Below are positions 46,641 to 58,766 of a DNA stretch of 64,000 bases, one piece after another. The stretch is from Prostheceraeus crozeri (Eukaryota; Platyhelminthes; Polycladida; Euryleptidae), in NCBI GenBank assembly GCA_907163375.1, contig CAJQUW010003210.1, positions 1 to 64,000 of the forward strand. Direction: 5' to 3'. Position numbers and translations under genes: made by a program. The stretch's first letter is position 1. Every line of letters begins with the position of its first letter. A model generated the notes under the pieces. The model was given only the letters and a program-made list of their open reading frames with translations, was not told where the DNA came from and did no database searches.

Positions 46641-47759
46641 GTTGACGTTGATGCCATTAGGCATGTTGATCCGTGTTGAGCCACTCGATCAAAAAATTTA
46701 GAAAGCTAGCCGATCTCAATGAACAATGACAGAAATATATTCGTTTTACAATCCGCATGTCTCACTACATAAGACAGGCAACATACAAACTTCACTTTTC
46801 TGAAAATTTTGCACTTTTTTGATGTTTTAATCATCGTTTGAGAAAGGATAAAAAAATACCAAGGTAGTGTTATCATCTAGGATACCGCCTGTCTCTGAGA
46901 TAGACGCAATGCTAATAAATAAATGAAACATAACATATCATCACTTTGCTTTCCTTGATAATGAATATATGTGTTAACTACACTACATATTTGCTGGTGC
47001 GTTCATTTGAATGTTCCCTCGCATACAGTTGGTAACTCGTTTATGATTAATGATGTGTATCACGCACTGTCTTGCGCCATACATGTATTAAGCCTCATAG
47101 GCCCCATTCTACAAATGTAGAACCAATGATTTCAGCTTGCTGCTTGTTTCTATTAAAAACATCATTTTGATATGAAATACGGGTTCCATTATACAGCATC
47201 ATTCTACATGATGATGCCATGAAGAAGAAAATGCTATTCATTTGAAACTTCCTGTCAATCACCGCTATACAGAAGCATTATTTTCAACTGTTTATCGAGA
47301 TGTCAAATCCTACAGCATCACGCCAAAAAATGATAGCAAGCTGTTCCGGCTGTTTCACGATTAAATGCTTTCCTCATGGAGCTGCAGTAGGTGGCAGCGG
47401 TGCTAGAACCTCAAATTAGTCGAATGTTTAGGCCCATAAATATCATCTCAACGTTTTCATCGATCAATATTTTGCACTATTTATTCTACGGATCGATCTT
47501 TTGACCAGATTTGACTGTGACAGGAACAATCACATTTTCGTGACGTGACGTCAAATGGAAGCTGGCCATTTCTGGAAGCATGACTATTTTAATTAAATTA
47601 CTTGCAAACTTCGAAGAAAAGTAAGAAGCTTGTGGTTATTAAGAGATTTAATGTCGCTACTAATGCCTCATAAAGTGACAGTCTCAGATTTGATATGCAG
47701 ATTGTCCTCAAAATTTTCGCAAACATATTTAGCCCTTTCATGCATATTGTACCCTTTTG
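46641..47759. other. No gene recognised
   Basis: Unremarkable intergenic sequence; minor hairpin-like strings near 47108 and 47190. Confidence 0.5.
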
Positions 47760-48170
47760 ATGACATTTCGACCCGCATCTCTCAGCGCCAATGCTCGACT
47801 CTTATTTGACCACATTACCTCCCTACTCCAGTCCCTACAGTGGTTACCCACGAGATCGTATAACATTTCGTCTAACAGTCCTTGCTTACAAATGTCTTAG
47901 AGGTGGCGCCCCAAGTTATCTGTCCTCCTGTCTCCAGCCTGTACGTGTCTTCCAACCCTTCCCGTAGCCATCTCCGAACTGCCTACAATGACCAACTTCT
48001 CATTCCGACTTCCCGACTGAAGACAGTTGGTGCTAGTGCTTTCCCTGAAGCTGCAGCTCGCACCTGGAATGACCAACCAACGAGCTTGAAAGCTGCTGAG
48101 TCAGTGGTCACCTTCAAGAGCGGCCTGAACTGCTGCGAAGAGCCTTATTCTGACCATTCCTGACAGTTGC
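47760..48170 (+). pseudogene. LINE C-terminal fragment (CR1/L2-like)
   Basis: Frame 1 reads SLQWLPTRDRITFRLTVLAY-like text at about 47835-47910, then frame 2 continues with SHLRTAYNDQLLIPTSRLKT and FPEAAARTWNDQPTSLKAAE up to the stop at 48161. The pattern W-L-P-x-x-x-R-I-x-F-(R/K)-L, S-R-L-K-T-V-G and A-A-x-x-W-N marks the C-terminal region of CR1/L2 LINEs. One frameshift near 47900. It is G+C-richer than its surroundings. No 3' tail was recognised. Confidence 0.85.
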
Positions 48171-49954
48171 GCTGTAGATAGTTTCAGACATATTAATGGT
48201 TTTATATTAAAGTACCTTTGAAGTCCGATCGGACAAAAATGTCACTTAAACTTGTCTCCTTCAATAAAAAATATATTGATCCAAAGTGGCAAAAATTTGT
48301 AACGAGAAGATCAATGCAATTCTAATGGCACCTCTCCTGACTTCATGCGCTCCTTAAAACGCCCGTAAGCTTCATTAGAAGAAAAAATGTTTTTTTCAAA
48401 ATAACTTCGATTTTGAAATAATTTAAGTATGAAAGGGTGAAGTAGTAGGCATAGTTAGAAAATGATTGTGATTTTCAGTTTCCGCAGTTTCGTAGAACTT
48501 TTTGAGAATTTATTTTGAATACATTTCCATCGCAAATCTGATGATCCAATTTCTTTCAATCATTCAACAATCACATCGTAAAATTTTAAGAATCAGAATG
48601 TCTGCATGAATTATTTGTATATCATGCAGTATATTATTGTATATTATTTGTACCTGACCACATCATAGAAACAATAAATATATATCTATAAACGATGCAT
48701 TGATGATAGTGAACAAGTAATACTGGAAGCTAGCCATGAAATCTTACATCCGGGTGTAGTTATCGAGATATTTGTATTAATGTTGATAGTCTATTTTACT
48801 TTAGAAAACGTCAAGGAAGATTATTGCTCAAATTTCGAAGCTAAGCATTTTATCAACTTCAAATTCAATTCACAGAAAGGCTTCAGAGAATTATGTAAAC
48901 TATATAAAGCAGAAAATCTTGAAGCTAAATCCATTGCTAACGACTGTCTGCGAACGAAATTTCAGTTGAAATTCCTGTGATCCGTTTAAAAGCATAATTC
49001 CACTGGGGTCAAGAATAAGCAATGCACTGAAACGCGCCGGGATTCAGATGTAAAATCAATGTAATGCTCGGCAAAGACTTCAAGATGATGCCAACGCAGT
49101 TAGCATTTCTATGGCATTCTATGGTATCTACATGGCATTTTCCTTATTTCGTGCAAGCAGAAGCTACTATTTACGCCTTAGAAAACTGGATGGTGAAATT
49201 GTAATCTGGATATCATTTTTCACTTACTTTTATCGAATTCCTCAATTCGTGGTAACCGTCGAAGTCTCCCACGACGTTCTTTTCCATCCATTATTTGATA
49301 ATAAGGCAAGTACGAATCACAATTCACACATGAAAGCGAAGATCCGATGTTTGAATACAAGACGAACACAGTAACACAGCTCAGACGTGAGGTAAATCCT
49401 GTTTTAGCAATTTCCCCGATCCTAGACTTCTCCAAGCCTCCGATTGGTGGATAGGATAAGAGGGAAGGTGAAAGAATGACAGAAAATGAATGAATCCACG
49501 ATGGAGTAAATAAAGACTTTAGGGAGATGAAGGCGGAGGGATTGAAAATTATACTTCATGGCACGCAAATGTGATAGATTCGTCTTTGAGTGATACGTCG
49601 TGAGCTGACAGATATGTCGACGCTGATGAGGAGATGAACCACTCAAAGGAGTGAATGAAGAAGTGGATTTTCTTCTCGCGATGAGATTCTCATTACTTGA
49701 GACTCAATTATTGAAATTAAAAAAAGAATTCTTTCTCGACTTACAATTTATCAAATATGTGCAACAACTTCCTGATATTAAGAAGAAAGACCAGTAGAAA
49801 GATAGAAGCTCGTGGTTTTTTTACATTCAAGTAAATCGATTGAATGATGGATTGATGCTTGTACAAACATGAGAAAAGCCATGGCAAGCCGATGTTCCGC
49901 TTTTGCATAAGCTAGAAGAACAGACTATAAGCTAGCATTTTGCTGAAGAACACT
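48171..49954. other. No gene recognised
   Basis: Frames at 48780-48980 and 49111-49374 lack motifs. Confidence 0.5.
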
Positions 49955-50075
49955 TCAGCTGCTCTCTCTCTCCATCTCTCTCTATCTATATATCTATCTA
50001 TCTATTTATCTATCCATCTATCTATCTCTTTATCTCTATCTCCCCCTCCATCTCTTCCTCTTTACCTCTCGGCTA
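49955..50075 (+). repeat. CT/CTAT microsatellite
   Basis: A compound CTCTCTC, TATCTATC and CTCCCTC pyrimidine-rich run. Confidence 0.95.
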
Positions 50076-50558
50076 CAAAAAAATAAATGAAACTTGCAAT
50101 AGTTGCAGACACTAGTCGGTTCATTTGCACAAAATTTTAATGCTGAATTTAATCAATTTTCTAGGTGAGAGCATAGTATTTCTAAAAGTAAGAAAAAGGA
50201 ATCTGAATGTCACACACGTAACGATTGGATCACACAGTGTGTTATTGTATCAAAATAATCTTATTTTTTAGGAGAAATCATACCAGTACTGACTTTTGAC
50301 AAGCAACACTGCCTTAGAAAATGACGATGAAAAGCGGAAAGTTCTTCGATCGAATCCATTTTGAAATAAAACCATCAGGCAAAAATAAGATATTTCACCC
50401 AACAATTTTACTTCAATGCAGATTCGATAGAAAAGCATTTTACTTTTCTGCTCAGTTTTCAGGACGATGTCGACCCATATCAGCAACGGATCAAACCGCG
50501 AAAAGGTGCTGATCCTTCAAAGTGTCAGATTTCTGGAGTATATCATGGAGTAAGTATA
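50076..50558. other. No gene recognised
   Basis: Overlapping opposite-strand frames at 50268-50512 only. Confidence 0.5.
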
Positions 50559-50841
50559 CACTGCAAACTCTAGGGCACGAAATCTCGCTTAAATTAGGCA
50601 CGAAATTTAGGCATCAATTATAACCAACACAAGGCATGAGCAGGCACGAAGTTCATGGTGCGAGTTCGTGTCCATTGATTTTTCCTTCGATTTCATTGGA
50701 TGAACAAATATTTGGTTTGGTGCCTATTTAGTGCCTAGTGGCGCCTACTGGTGCCTCGAAGCACTAGAAGGCGCTAACTGGGCACTAACTGGCACGAAAT
50801 TTCGGCTTCGTGCCTAAGTTAGTGCCCTACAGTTTACAGTG
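50559..50841. mobile_element. 283-bp MITE with CACTGCAAACT ends, TA target site, GTGCC-rich core
   Basis: CACTGCAAACTCTAGGGCAC at the left and GTGCCCTACAGTTTACAGTG at the right are inverted with a few changes; TA borders both (50557-50558 and 50842-50843). The core is packed with AGGCAC or GTGCCT strings in both orientations (more than ten), so the element is largely a set of subterminal repeats. Confidence 0.85.
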
Positions 50842-51840
50842 TAGTGGGTAGAGTGGCGACTCAAAACATCTCAGCATACAGTGAAGAAAATTATATCAGA
50901 AGATTCAGTTTTAGCGAAGATTGCGTTCCGGCGGTTCAAAAAATATTTCATCCATTTTTATGAAGCTTTTTTGCAAAACATTCCTATGTTTATATACTAG
51001 CGATTTATCACCTCTATATAAGTAGCATGAAACTTATTGGATATCAAAGTGATTGAAAATTTATTGGCAGGTGTCTTAATTAAATAAAATTGAGCTGTTT
51101 ATCAAGGAGATCTCATCAAACACGTTACAATCTAAGTCTTCGTTGAACAGTTGACATCTCATTGTGCTTCTTGACTGAGATCTCAAGTTTTTAATTCAAT
51201 TTTTATCAGCACGATATTATTCACTAAACTTATGTTTCATTTCTTGAATCTGAATAACATTGCTGACCCATTTACATCCTTTAAAGTCAAATATGATCAT
51301 TGTCTTCAGTCATTATGATGTCTTGCTCTTACATTGGCAGGTAGTGCGATATGATCACGCCTATGAAAATTTCGAAGGTTGAGCATATCAAAGTAGTCAC
51401 CCATCCAATCGCTAATTTGATAGACATCCTCTCCAAGGTTGTCATGACACGAAAGATTTGTAAAATAGTATTCTGCTTCTTGTCTGTCATGATCAGTCAA
51501 ATCCGTGTAAATCTCTCCAAAAGTGCAAAAATTTGCATGTCTCACATGTGGTACTGAGTCTCACTCGAGTTCATTTAATAAAATTGAAACTGCATGCACA
51601 ATGTGGATACATGTTAATTAATACTGAAATGCAACTCTACCTAATATACTTACTCTACGACGATAACCAAGAAAATCAAGTAATTTCTATGCTATGTCAG
51701 AACGAATCCAAATATTTGATAGTAAAGCCTTCATTTCCCTCATAACGCAGATTTCAGAATGATTGCGTTACAATGCCAGTTCTCACGTGATCACAAATGT
51801 CACCACGAAAGGTCCTTGAAACATGGTAACAAAGTTGCAA
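50842..51840. other. No gene; one coding-like frame
   Basis: The minus-strand frame 51306-51545 (79 residues, with YYFTNLSCHDNLGEDVYQIS) has protein-like composition and low lysine for such an A+T-rich region. I know no family for it. Confidence 0.25.
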
Positions 51841-52385
51841 TGACGGCCGGCCACCTGTACGAGTTTTTCACAGAATGATGACCCTGCGATTACTACGAAT
51901 ATGCGCTGCATGTCGATTTCTACCCGCGCCGGCCCCTCTTCTTTGTCAGACAGAGAAAAGCACGTGTAAATGTGTCTTGGAACGCAGATTGAAGTATGCG
52001 GTAAAACTAAAATTTTCCATGTTTTCTCTGATCAAGTGGAAAGCACTGAGTCTTGAGCCAAAAATTTTGGCAAGGAATGGTCTTCAAGTCATTTCATATC
52101 ATGATCATGCACCTTCGTCTATAAACTTAACACAGATCTTTCACGCCTTCTTATTTCGGCAAAAACAGCATTTTGACTAATTTTTAGTCACATTTAACTT
52201 CAAACACATATAGGTCGGATATTACTGATCAGAGGTACACAGCATGTACAAGACAAAATACAACCTGAAGATATTCCACAACAAAAGCTATGGCTCTAGA
52301 CTGAGGCCCCTACTGCCTTTCACCTAAGATTCAATTTAAGATTTGTAGTGGCTACAAGGTGAACATCATCCTGCGAGAAAATTAA
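51841..52385 (+). mobile_element. GTCCGGCAGCC element, copy 3, degenerate
   Basis: Shares TGTCAGACAG, CTTGGAACGCAGATTG, TTTTCTCTGAT and TTTTGGCAAGGAAT with the element at 31.6 kb; both ends are missing or unrecognisable and the middle is replaced. Confidence 0.6.
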
Positions 52386-53710
52386 TATTTCAGAGAATTT
52401 GTGAGTTTTATCAAATAATAATAATATGTATATGCAAATCTTAAATGCTCCTTTCTTATCATTTAATTGTGACTTCACTAGTCTTTCAAAACTCACGAAT
52501 TCAGGATTGCTTTTTCAATTCAATTGCAGGAAACTACAGAATTATTTCTGCTATGCATTAACTTGCTAATGGGCCCTAACATGTCATAAGAGTATACACA
52601 TATTAAAGTCATTTAAATAGTCAGAACTAGATTTCTTAGAAATTCATAGGTGCACTAATGACACTCTATATGATGATTTCTATGATACATCATGATTATC
52701 TGTTTCAATTTTCTTCTAACATGCATGATGAAAATCATGTCTAATTAAAAACGAATGATGATGCACAATTAGCTTATTGTTCATGATAACCTGTTGAAAA
52801 AAAGCAGCGAAAAGACTGTTTTCAATATCATTCTCCAAATGGAAGCCTACATAATTCTATACATGAAAATTACTTTAAAATCCAGTCTGATTATACTCTC
52901 TCCAAACCTTAAACTCAAAATTCTAGCATCGTTTAACGAAATTATTCTCAAATCAGATGAAAATTGATGAATGAAATGATGATGAAATCCAATGAATTTT
53001 CTGCATGTCACATGATTTAATGAGACTAGAGCAGATCAGACGTATTCTACATGATATTCGTGATTCCAAAGATGATCAAATTCTTCTTGTTTATCATCAT
53101 TCCCTTTTCTTACATCTAACTCAGACAGTAGTACTGCCGCTGCATTGTGACTCTAATAGCTTCAGCAAGAAACAATGCACACAGCCAACATAAAAATGAA
53201 AGAATTCATCATAGAAATTCCATCAATAAGATATTTTGAGCTTGCCCAACAGACTCTATTCAACGCTGTTTCTCAGCGATGTTGTATGTGAAATGGACAT
53301 TGTGTTGGAACACATCAAATTTGAATAATTTGCTCCATGATAAATGATTGGATAAAGAAGATTGCATTAAGGACAAAACATGATCATGAGTGATAATATT
53401 CGACATAAATTAAAGTGCAGAGAGCTGGAAAGCATATCATAAAATGAGGAGAATGAAAATCAAAGGTAAATAAGGAAACAAGGAAACTGGGCAAGAGAAT
53501 ACAGTGCATCTTCGATTACGCGGTTAAGCAAGTAATCAAATCCCATGATTACTTTACATTGATATACTCGTGAGGATAACAAAGCGTCTGTTCAGTAACA
53601 AACAAATACATGCATGTAATAACAAATCCTCGGAAACTGAGTAAGCTGAGCATGTTTTAATGATAGTGATGAATAGTGAATTGCTTTTCAACGTTACTCG
53701 TCGCTCCACT
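52386..53710. other. No gene recognised
   Basis: A+T-rich, no clear frame or repeat. Confidence 0.5.
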
Positions 53711-53718
53711 GCCTAAGC

Positions 53719-53956
53719 CATAGAAATAAACTGTTTATCTGAAGTTGACTAGAATGGAAATTGACTCAAGGTCGCGGCAACTAAGTTGGGGCATGAATGA
53801 ACAATTAAGAGCTTAAATGATGACTGATTCTAGCCCAATGATTAAGACGTTGACAAGTGTATCTAAGTGAAAATGCGTGCGATTTATGTGCCACTGTTGT
53901 GTAGTGCATGAAGATTAACTTCCATTCTAGAGGTTTTATTGTTGCCAATTTCTATG
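53719..53956 (+). mobile_element. P-type MITE (CATAGAAAT ends), copy 3, 8-bp TSD GCCTAAGC
   Basis: 238 bp, slightly shorter than copies 1 and 2 because of small deletions. The TSD GCCTAAGC is at 53711-53718 and 53957-53964. Just beyond the right TSD another CATAGAAATCC begins (53965), so it landed directly beside an older end of a related element. Confidence 0.92.
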
Positions 53957-53964
53957 GCCTAAGC

Positions 53965-54649
53965 CATAGAAATCCGACAATCTACAATAATAGATGACTA
54001 TAGAACGGACATTAATGAAAGCAATGCTGCATCGAGGACATGCAATGTACGCTATCATGACAGCGGTACATAAACGATGGCTGCTTCCAGTGATTGAGAA
54101 TGGTCAGAAATCGGTGTGCTTTGTAAATACAGATTGTTTCATAAAAAATGGATCACCCTTAAACATCGCCTTAACTTCAACTTTGTCTAACTCCGCCAAA
54201 CTTGAACGAATTTCTCTGAAATTTGGAAGATATGTCAATTGTGCTTACTAATATCATTGTTGGAAATTTCAAGCATGAATATTGAGTTGTTTTCCTGTTA
54301 CAGATAAAAAAGTAGTAGATAATTTGATCTTCATTTAGCAATGTTACACAAAATCATACCTCACTCTTACAAAATTACATTTGTTTCCTTTGTTATGTAA
54401 TATGTTGTTTTACAAGTCAAAAGCTATCAAGCAAAACAAAAATAAAGAAAATCGGTCAATCACGGTGGGTTTTGAGGGGTCAAAATCGATGTATCGACTC
54501 CATTCAAAATACCTTCATGAATGGGTAGCCTAGGGTCCCAGAAGTTGTAAAAACTGCATTTCAAAAAAATCGGTCGGTAGCTTTTTTTGGTGGGACCATT
54601 TTTTCAAAATGGCGGCATATTTTTCAGATTTTTGTCCTTTGTTCGAACC
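53965..54649. other. No gene; possible outer part of the next transposon
   Basis: Begins with a CATAGAAATCCGACAATCT end of a related element. At 54445-54640 there is AAAATCGGTC (twice) and TTCAAAATGGCGG, the last of which recurs inside the inverted end at 54760. This suggests that the unclassified transposon may extend further left than its matched inverted repeat. Confidence 0.4.
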
Positions 54650-57508
54650 ATCTTCATGCACAAACTCTATTACAAATCCAGTATAAATTGATCAAGGAAT
54701 ATCAGTGTGACATATTATAGGTATGCTGTTGTGTTATTGGCCCATAACGATGCCAAATTTTCAAAATGGCGGTCATTTTTTGCTTTTTTGCATTTTTGAA
54801 GTTCAGATTATTTATACAAGCCTTCGAGTTTGCTCATATCATGTTCTCTCGTCACACGTCATAATCAGAAGCTATGTTGTCGTTATCGCTATTCCGAGAG
54901 AGACAAAAGCAGCTATTTTGAGGTCGGACGAATATCTATGTCCCATCTAGACATCAACGATCGATGATCGTTTCAATTCAATGCAACACATATCATGGCT
55001 ATTCAAAGATGATTTTGGTATTGTGACGTCAGCCAAGCAATATCATAATGAAAGTCAACATATTGAGCACATCAGAAGTTGTTTTCATCACATTCAGACA
55101 AGTATGCCATATGAGCGAATGAACCACAATGCGTGTAGAGAGAAAGTTTGTTTACTGTGTCTCCGAAAATCGAAGGAAATGCGAGTTCTTACAGAAAATC
55201 AGATTAGGACTATTCATTCAAATTTAATGCATTTTGATCCCGATGATATTCGATATCCAACAGCAGTTTGTGGAAAGTGTCGTCTTATTCTATCGGAATA
55301 TTCTCGAAACATATATGATCACACTATTGAATTACCAGAATATTCATTGATTGGGCGTCCATCACGAACTCGAGATTCTGATTGTGACTGCTACATTTGT
55401 AAAATTACAAAGTCAACCTCAAATCCAAATTTGAAACAACGCAACGCGTTTCCATGGAAAAAAGCTGAACAGCCATCAGAATCTGGAATTTCTAAGAAAC
55501 TGTGTGCAAAATTTCTATCTGAATTCGGAAGAGGAAAGAGTCATCAGTGCACCAAAGATACATTTAAACAGAACTTAAGTGATATTCAGTCACAAACATC
55601 ATCGGATGATGAATGTGTGGGTTCTACAGGCCAGTCACGAACCGCAAGCTTTGAGATTTCTTCAAAAAGTCTTGCTCATATTCAAAGTGAGTTGAATCTT
55701 TCTCGTAACAAAACACTGAAGCTAGGTCAAGAAATTCTTAAAGCAACGCAGAATCAAGTATCAATTGAACCATTTTTGAAAGACAAGTTGCACAATATTA
55801 GTCATTTTCTCGATGAACAATTTGAAGTGAAAACGTGCCACTTTTTTGATAATTCTGGGGAACAGTACGAGAGACCTGCAGTGTATTGCAAAGATATTCA
55901 AAGACTTATCCATGTGATATGCACAACGAGAGGTATTGACCACGACAATGTTTTTATCAAATTGCCTCTTGATGGAGGCGGAGGCTTTTTTAAAGTCATG
56001 ATCAGCGTTTTTACCATCGATGACGAGAATGTGCAACCAAAGACAAGACATCGAAAAGATACTAATACCAGCGTAAAGAAAATTTTCTGGATTTTGATTA
56101 CTCCCGAAGTGGATGAGAATTATCGAAACGTACTCCAAATGTTCGTGACATTGATATTAAAAGATCTTGGAGACAGGTGGAAAATTGTTTCAGATTTAAA
56201 GCTTGCCAACATTATTCTTGGTCTGATGGCCCACGGATCAACCCATCCTTGCAGTTATTGTGATATCGATAAGTCAAAGTTGGATAAAGAAGGAAAACTC
56301 AGGTGAGCTAAAATGTTGTCGCGAGTCTGACGTAGAATCATCTTTGAGGAAATACGTTTGCAAATTTTTCATATCTTATGTGGATAGGCCCTCTATACAG
56401 TACATTCATAATATTCTTTGTTTGAAGTGCTACTTACATTTTTATAATACGAGTATCAAAGCTAAAAGCTGCAAGCACTATTGCACATGTATAGGCCCTA
56501 ATTCTAAAGTCTTAGAACACGTAGGATCTATGACAAAGGAATAAAAAACTCTATGTAAACATTTTTGCTAGATTGAGCCTAAACAATACTCTTTATGTTT
56601 TAGGACCATTGGCAACTTGAAAGAAAAGTTCTGGGTGTGGTTTTCCAGCAGTAAGGGTAAATCAAATGCAAAACAATTTGGAAATGTTATTCATTCTCCC
56701 TTGTCAAACATGCGGATGAAAATGTTGAAATTATCGACATTCTGGTACCACCGGAGCTACATCTCCTCATTGGTGTTGTAAATACGTTGTGCAATCATCT
56801 GATCAAAGTCTTGCCACAGGCCATAGAAAAAGAAGCCATGCATGGAGGAGCATTCGATGGCAACTCTTGTATGACTCTTTTGAATAATATTGACTTGTTG
56901 AGATCTTTGTGCCCACTACAATGTCTACGATTCGTTGAGTTATTCTCACTCTTCAAATTGATTGTGAAATCTTGCTTTGGAGCAGCATTGTATCCTGATT
57001 TCCGACGTTTTATTGATGATTTGAGGAGAGCATACTAAGATCCAGGACTTCCTGTCACACCGAAGTTGCACATGGTGTTCTACCATGTGCCAGAAAGCTG
57101 CGCACTCAGACTTTAAAGTCACTTGGTTAAAATACAAGGTCAATTTGATCAATTCAAGATATCCTGAACGGCCCCTTCACGCAGTTTGCGAGTACAACTC
57201 TTTGCATTTGTAAATTTAAGCTGTCAGGCCTATATACTATGTCTGCAATTTTCCTACTTATGTACAAAATGCCGAGTCACAGTCGATATATTAAATGCAT
57301 TCATTACATTGTTATTAACACTAATGAAATACATATACTCATATAAAATAATCTGAACTTCAAAAATGCAAAAAGCAAAAAATGACCGCCATTTTGAAAA
57401 TTTGGCATCGTTATGGGCCAATAACACAACAGCATACCTATAATATGTCACACTGATATTCCTTGATCAATTTATACTGGATTTGTAATAGAGTTTGTGC
57501 ATGAAGAT
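54650..57508 (+). mobile_element. Unclassified DDE-type DNA transposon with about 165-bp inverted ends
   Basis: ATCTTCATGCACAAACTC at 54650 through TTCAGATTATTTATA near 54815 is the inverse of 57343-57508, nearly without change. The arms include CAAAATGGCGG and CCCATAACGATGCC. A transposase gene lies between. I could not find a TSD directly outside these limits, so the true ends may lie further out on one side. Confidence 0.8.
54981..57213 (+). pseudogene. Transposase-like protein with Cys-rich N-terminus and D-D-E residues, family not assigned
   Basis: The first exon codes 441 residues: C-x2-C pairs at about 57-60 (CLLC), 97-100 (CGKC) and 137-140; a low-complexity linker; DGGGGFFK with an aspartate at 331; SDLKLANIILGLMAHGSTHP with a second aspartate at 405; then C-x2-C at 424-427. 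A good donor (CTCAG/GTGAGC, 56303) and acceptor (TTTTAG, 56603) remove a 301-bp intron. The frame then shifts near 56705, continues through IKVLPQAIEKEA and GGAFDGNSCMTLLN, meets a TAA at 57036, and resumes as PVTPKLHMVFYHV, a likely glutamate at 57093, a one-base shift, SDFKVTWLKYKVN and the stop at 57211. The order D...D-CxxC...E fits an RNase H-fold transposase. Similar proteins occur widely in invertebrates; I cannot name the superfamily. Confidence 0.75.
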
Positions 57509-57879
57509 AAACAATACAAAGCACAAATGAACAATAACGAGATCGCATTCACAAAAGGCAAAGTGTCAGGGTTTTCTTTGCGAGCCTTACACAAATGTGC
57601 ATCGATGGCATAACGATGATTTTCGACTATTTTAAGAGCTGTAAGGGGCCCTCTCAGATCGAATTAATCCTCACATACAGCAAGGAACCATGAATTCTGA
57701 ACGTTATTGTATTAACGATTATTGTCATTCCTCTTTATATGAAATCATTTTCATTAGATATGATTTGTCATACACCACTTGTCACATTGATCATTAAAGA
57801 AATCCTATGATGATTATTATTATTATCTTTCTATACACCCACAAACATTGCAGGTTTCTGTAATTTGAATATTCTTCAG
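57509..57879. other. No gene; ATT microsatellite
   Basis: Short TTATTATTATT run near 57815; otherwise nothing. Confidence 0.5.
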
Positions 57880-57994
57880 ATAAGCAATGACGTAGATCGG
57901 TGCCTGACCGATCGGCTGAAATGACCATCAACAAACAGCTGTTGTCCACTCTAGTTACACTAACTTAAATGAAGAGAAAAATTGGATTTCTATG
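57880..57994 (-). mobile_element. P-type repeat terminus (CATAGAAATCC), partial
   Basis: On the minus strand it begins CATAGAAATCC at 57994, with ACTAGAGTGGACAACAG inward, then TTTGTTGATGGTCATTTC and CACCGATCTA, matching 36763-36870. The rest of the element is missing. Confidence 0.65.
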
Positions 57995-58045
57995 TCTAGC
58001 GAGCTAGAAATTGGTGCATGTGATCAGGTGCTTTCTTTCTTCTAG

Positions 58046-58185
58046 ATGAAGATGAAGATCCGCCATCCTTGCCATTCATTTATCCTTCGTTTATGATACG
58101 TGCTCTCGAACTAGAGCAAAGTCAGGTAGTTTCACAGAATTTGGTACCTTCAAGATTGAAAGTTGAAGACGAACGCGGCGAATGA
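58046..58185 (+). CDS. Candidate terminal exon of an unknown gene
   Basis: A good acceptor (GTGCTTTCTTTCTTCTAG, ending 58045) opens onto the only frame without early stops: an acidic start (EDEDPPSLPFIYPSF), then MIRALELEQSQVVSQNLVPS and an acidic end before TGA 58183-58185. About 46 codons in phase 2 with a missing upstream exon. Composition is protein-like, and no transposon family fits. No upstream exon or poly(A) signal could be tied to it, so a chance match remains possible. Confidence 0.28.
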
Positions 58186-58766
58186 ATCGACTGAGTTTGA
58201 GTGTAAGTCTACTGTTTTTACCGTCATAATGACATAGACATAGATATTTTGCTATGATTAAGAAGCCTGTAGGTGAAATGAATTTTGAAAAACGCCAAGC
58301 GAATGTTCAAAAGCATGAATAAATATTGTGCATTCTACCATGTTACCAGGTTGGCTTGACGAACATCGCGGTGTAGCCTACACTATACATGAACAAGTCT
58401 TCGAAGCATCTTGAGGGATACTGGATTTTGCTTCAATCCCATCTGATGCTGATTTTTATGAAAATATTCTTATATGAATCCACTTCATTGTTTTCATATT
58501 CTCTGAACCAGCGACCCATATTCTGTAATAGGGGTGAGTCAGGGACTCAGATTTTGTGAAAATGCCCAAAGTCATTATCAAAGCATTCCTTCAAATGGTC
58601 CACCGAACATTCGTCACAAGCTTTTTCTATGCTCATCAAAAATCCATGGAATCGTTAAATTCATTCGGATAATCAAAACTTGGCAACATAATCGAGGATG
58701 CACTGTATTTGATAATGAAAGACGTGCAGCTTCTGTCATACTACTTCATTCAGTGATTACGCCTAA
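58186..58766. other. No gene recognised
   Basis: A long frame starting at 58534 runs into the MITE at 58767 and is not credible as a gene. Confidence 0.5.

Noticed and set aside
51306-51545. 79-residue minus-strand gene
   Set aside because: Protein-like composition but no motif, no splice context and no second copy; not strong enough to annotate as a gene.
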